This document shows, piece after piece, positions 62,954-64,000 of a stretch of 64,000 nucleotides of DNA (position 1 is the first letter of the stretch; each line of letters begins with the position of its first letter). The translations under genes were made by a program, and so were the position numbers. The notes beneath the pieces were generated by a model that made no database searches, had not been told where the DNA came from, and saw only the letters and a list, made by a program, of their open reading frames with translations. The DNA lies in assembly GCF_900115705.1 (NCBI RefSeq), contig NZ_FOXL01000003.1:372001-436000 (forward strand), written 5' to 3'. Origin of the DNA: Frateuria terrea. Its GTDB lineage: Bacteria; Pseudomonadota; Gammaproteobacteria; Xanthomonadales; Rhodanobacteraceae.

Positions 62954-63598
62954 TCAGGGCCGAAGGCTTGCGGCCGCGCGGGCGAGTTGCTCGATGCCGG
63001 CCCAGTCACCGGTGGCCAACCTGTCTGCCGGCGTCAGCCAGGACCCGCCCACGCACAACACGTTGGGCAGCGCCAGGAAATCGACGGCGCTGGCCACGCT
63101 GATGCCGCCGGTGGGGCAGAAACGCAACTGCGGCAACGGGCCGGCCCAGGCGGCAAGCAGCCTGGCGCCGCCGGCCGGCACGGCCGGAAAGAACTTCAGG
63201 TGGCGGTAGCCGCGTTCGAGCAGCGCCATCGCCTCGCTGGCGGTAGCCGCGCCGGGCAGCAATGGCAGCGGGATCTGCTCGGCCGCATCGAGCAACCGCG
63301 CGGTCGCGCCGGGCGACACCGCGAAGCGGGCACCGGCATCGTATGCCGTGAGCAGGTCCGCCTCGCCCAGTACCGTGCCGACGCCGACCACCGCGCCTTC
63401 CACCTCCGCGGCAATCGCGCGCACGGCCTCGAGCGCCGCCGCCGTGCGCAGGGTGACCTCGATCGCCGGCACGCCGCCGGCGACCAGCGCGCGCGCCATC
63501 GGCACCGCGGCGCGCGCGTCCTCGATGACCACCACCGGAATCACCGGCGCCAGGCACATCGCACGCTCGATCTGTTGCTGCCTGTCGGCCTGGTTCAT
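62954..63598 (-). CDS. eda: 2-keto-3-deoxy-6-phosphogluconate aldolase (Eda)
   Basis: The 214-residue enzyme splits KDPG into pyruvate and glyceraldehyde-3-phosphate, the last step of the Entner–Doudoroff pathway. The Schiff-base lysine is Lys135 in YRHLKFFPA, the general base Glu47 is in PAIEVTLRT, and the phosphate-binding glycine loops are [19 protein letters not shown] and FCPTGGIS. The ATG overlaps the edd stop as TGATG, so the pair is translated together. Length is normal for the family. Confidence 0.96.
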   Translation of the reverse strand: MNQADRQQQIERAMCLAPVIPVVVIEDARAAVPMARALVAGGVPAIEVTLRTAAALEAVRAIAAEVEGAVVGVGTVLGEADLLTAYDAGARFAVSPGATARLLDAAEQIPLPLLPGAATASEAMALLERGYRHLKFFPAVPAGGARLLAAWAGPLPQLRFCPTGGISVASAVDFLALPNVLCVGGSWLTPADRLATGDWAGIEQLARAAASLRP

Positions 63599-64000
63599 CA
63601 GAGCACTCCGGCGCCGAGGTCGGCGTTCATGGCGTTGTGGCGGAACAGCGCAAAGAGGTCGCGGCCGGTACCGGCCTGGTGGGTCTCCTGGCTCCCTGCC
63701 TCTGGCACGCGGGTGGCGAACTCGGCGGCGTCCACCAGCACCTCGAGGCGGCCGCTGGTGCAGTCCAGGCGGAGCATGTCGCCATCGCGCACGCGTGCCA
63801 GCGGACCGCCGGCGGCCGCTTCCGGCGTGACGTGGATCGCCGCCGGCACGCGGCCGGAGGCGCCGGACATGCGCCCGTCGGTGACCAGCGCGATGCGGTG
63901 GCCACGATCCTGCAACACGGCGAGCGTCGGGGTGAGCTTGTGCAGTTCCGGCATGCCGATCGCCTGCGGGCCCTGGAAACGCACCACCGCGACGAAATCG
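63598..64000 (-). CDS. edd: 6-phosphogluconate dehydratase (Edd), 3' part only
   Basis: Only the C-terminal ~133 residues are present; the frame runs off the right edge of the window. The sequence [54 protein letters not shown] is the conserved C-terminal part of the IlvD/Edd family, here Edd because it is coupled to eda. The family makes KDPG from 6-phosphogluconate with an iron-sulfur cluster whose cysteines are upstream, outside the window. An in-frame GTG at 63987 is internal, not a start. Confidence 0.93.
   Translation of the reverse strand, partial: DFVAVVRFQGPQAIGMPELHKLTPTLAVLQDRGHRIALVTDGRMSGASGRVPAAIHVTPEAAAGGPLARVRDGDMLRLDCTSGRLEVLVDAAEFATRVPEAGSQETHQAGTGRDLFALFRHNAMNADLGAGVL

Overview
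The window is high-GC gammaproteobacterial DNA, most likely from the Xanthomonadales/Lysobacterales (Rhodanobacteraceae-like). This placement is inferred from gene content: an alternative complex III (ACIII)–caa3 supercluster, an S10 peptidase, edd/eda, and families common in that order. No rRNA, tRNA or CRISPR array was seen. The window has two halves of different character, with a change in composition near position 24,230.

Bases 1–24,227 look like an accessory, probably transposon-borne block of lower and patchy GC. It opens inside a gene for a TniQ-family transposition protein, running inward. It ends at 24,160–24,227 with two direct 21-bp repeats, a degenerate inverted copy and a TGT/ACA-like tip, as expected for the TniA/TnsB-binding end of a Tn5053/Tn7-like element. 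Between these lie an H-NS-type silencer, a PD-(D/E)XK nuclease candidate, an anchored protein of unknown function, an S1/P1 nuclease, and a repair cluster (2H phosphoesterase, SRAP/HMCES peptidase, MrfA helicase plus MrfB exonuclease). Next comes an integron-cassette-like stretch with attC-like sites but no integrase. It carries two unknown membrane proteins, a HEPN protein, an AAA15 ATPase with a C-terminal RxxxxH motif, and a Thoeris anti-phage operon with one SIR2-SLOG ThsA and two different TIR proteins. The block closes with a complete His-Xaa-Ser (hxsDBCA) radical-SAM modification cluster.

Bases 24,240–45,200 are core-like and very GC-rich. They hold DUF2182/DUF899 genes with a divergent regulator, a beta-propeller protein, and a GAF-GGDEF diguanylate cyclase. 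A twelve-gene minus-strand respiratory cluster follows in transcription order actA, actB, actC, actD, actE, actF, a small membrane gene, SCO, coxB, coxA, coxC, coxD; from actC onward every junction is an ATGA overlap. Quinol is oxidised by ACIII and electrons pass through cytochrome c to a caa3-type oxidase whose subunit I has the A2-type YSHP signature. Upstream on the same strand is a three-gene GMC dehydrogenase (flavoprotein, triheme cytochrome c, TAT-exported small subunit).

Bases 45,200–53,500 are a signalling and stress block: a stand-alone receiver, a PAS-PAS hybrid histidine kinase, an NtrC-type sigma-54 activator, a degenerate kinase-like protein, and probable targets (proline-rich peptide, BON protein, KGG-repeat protein, DUF4142 protein, metallothionein). 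Two sequences resembling sigma-54 −24/−12 promoters sit in front of target genes.

Bases 53,500–64,000 hold a lipase-like hydrolase, the very large helicase Lhr, an NTF2-like protein, an S10 peptidase, an EamA-type exporter, a DUF1272 protein, and eda with the 3' end of edd. The lhr gene contains three in-frame copies of a GC-rich palindromic repeat that otherwise lies between genes in this window.
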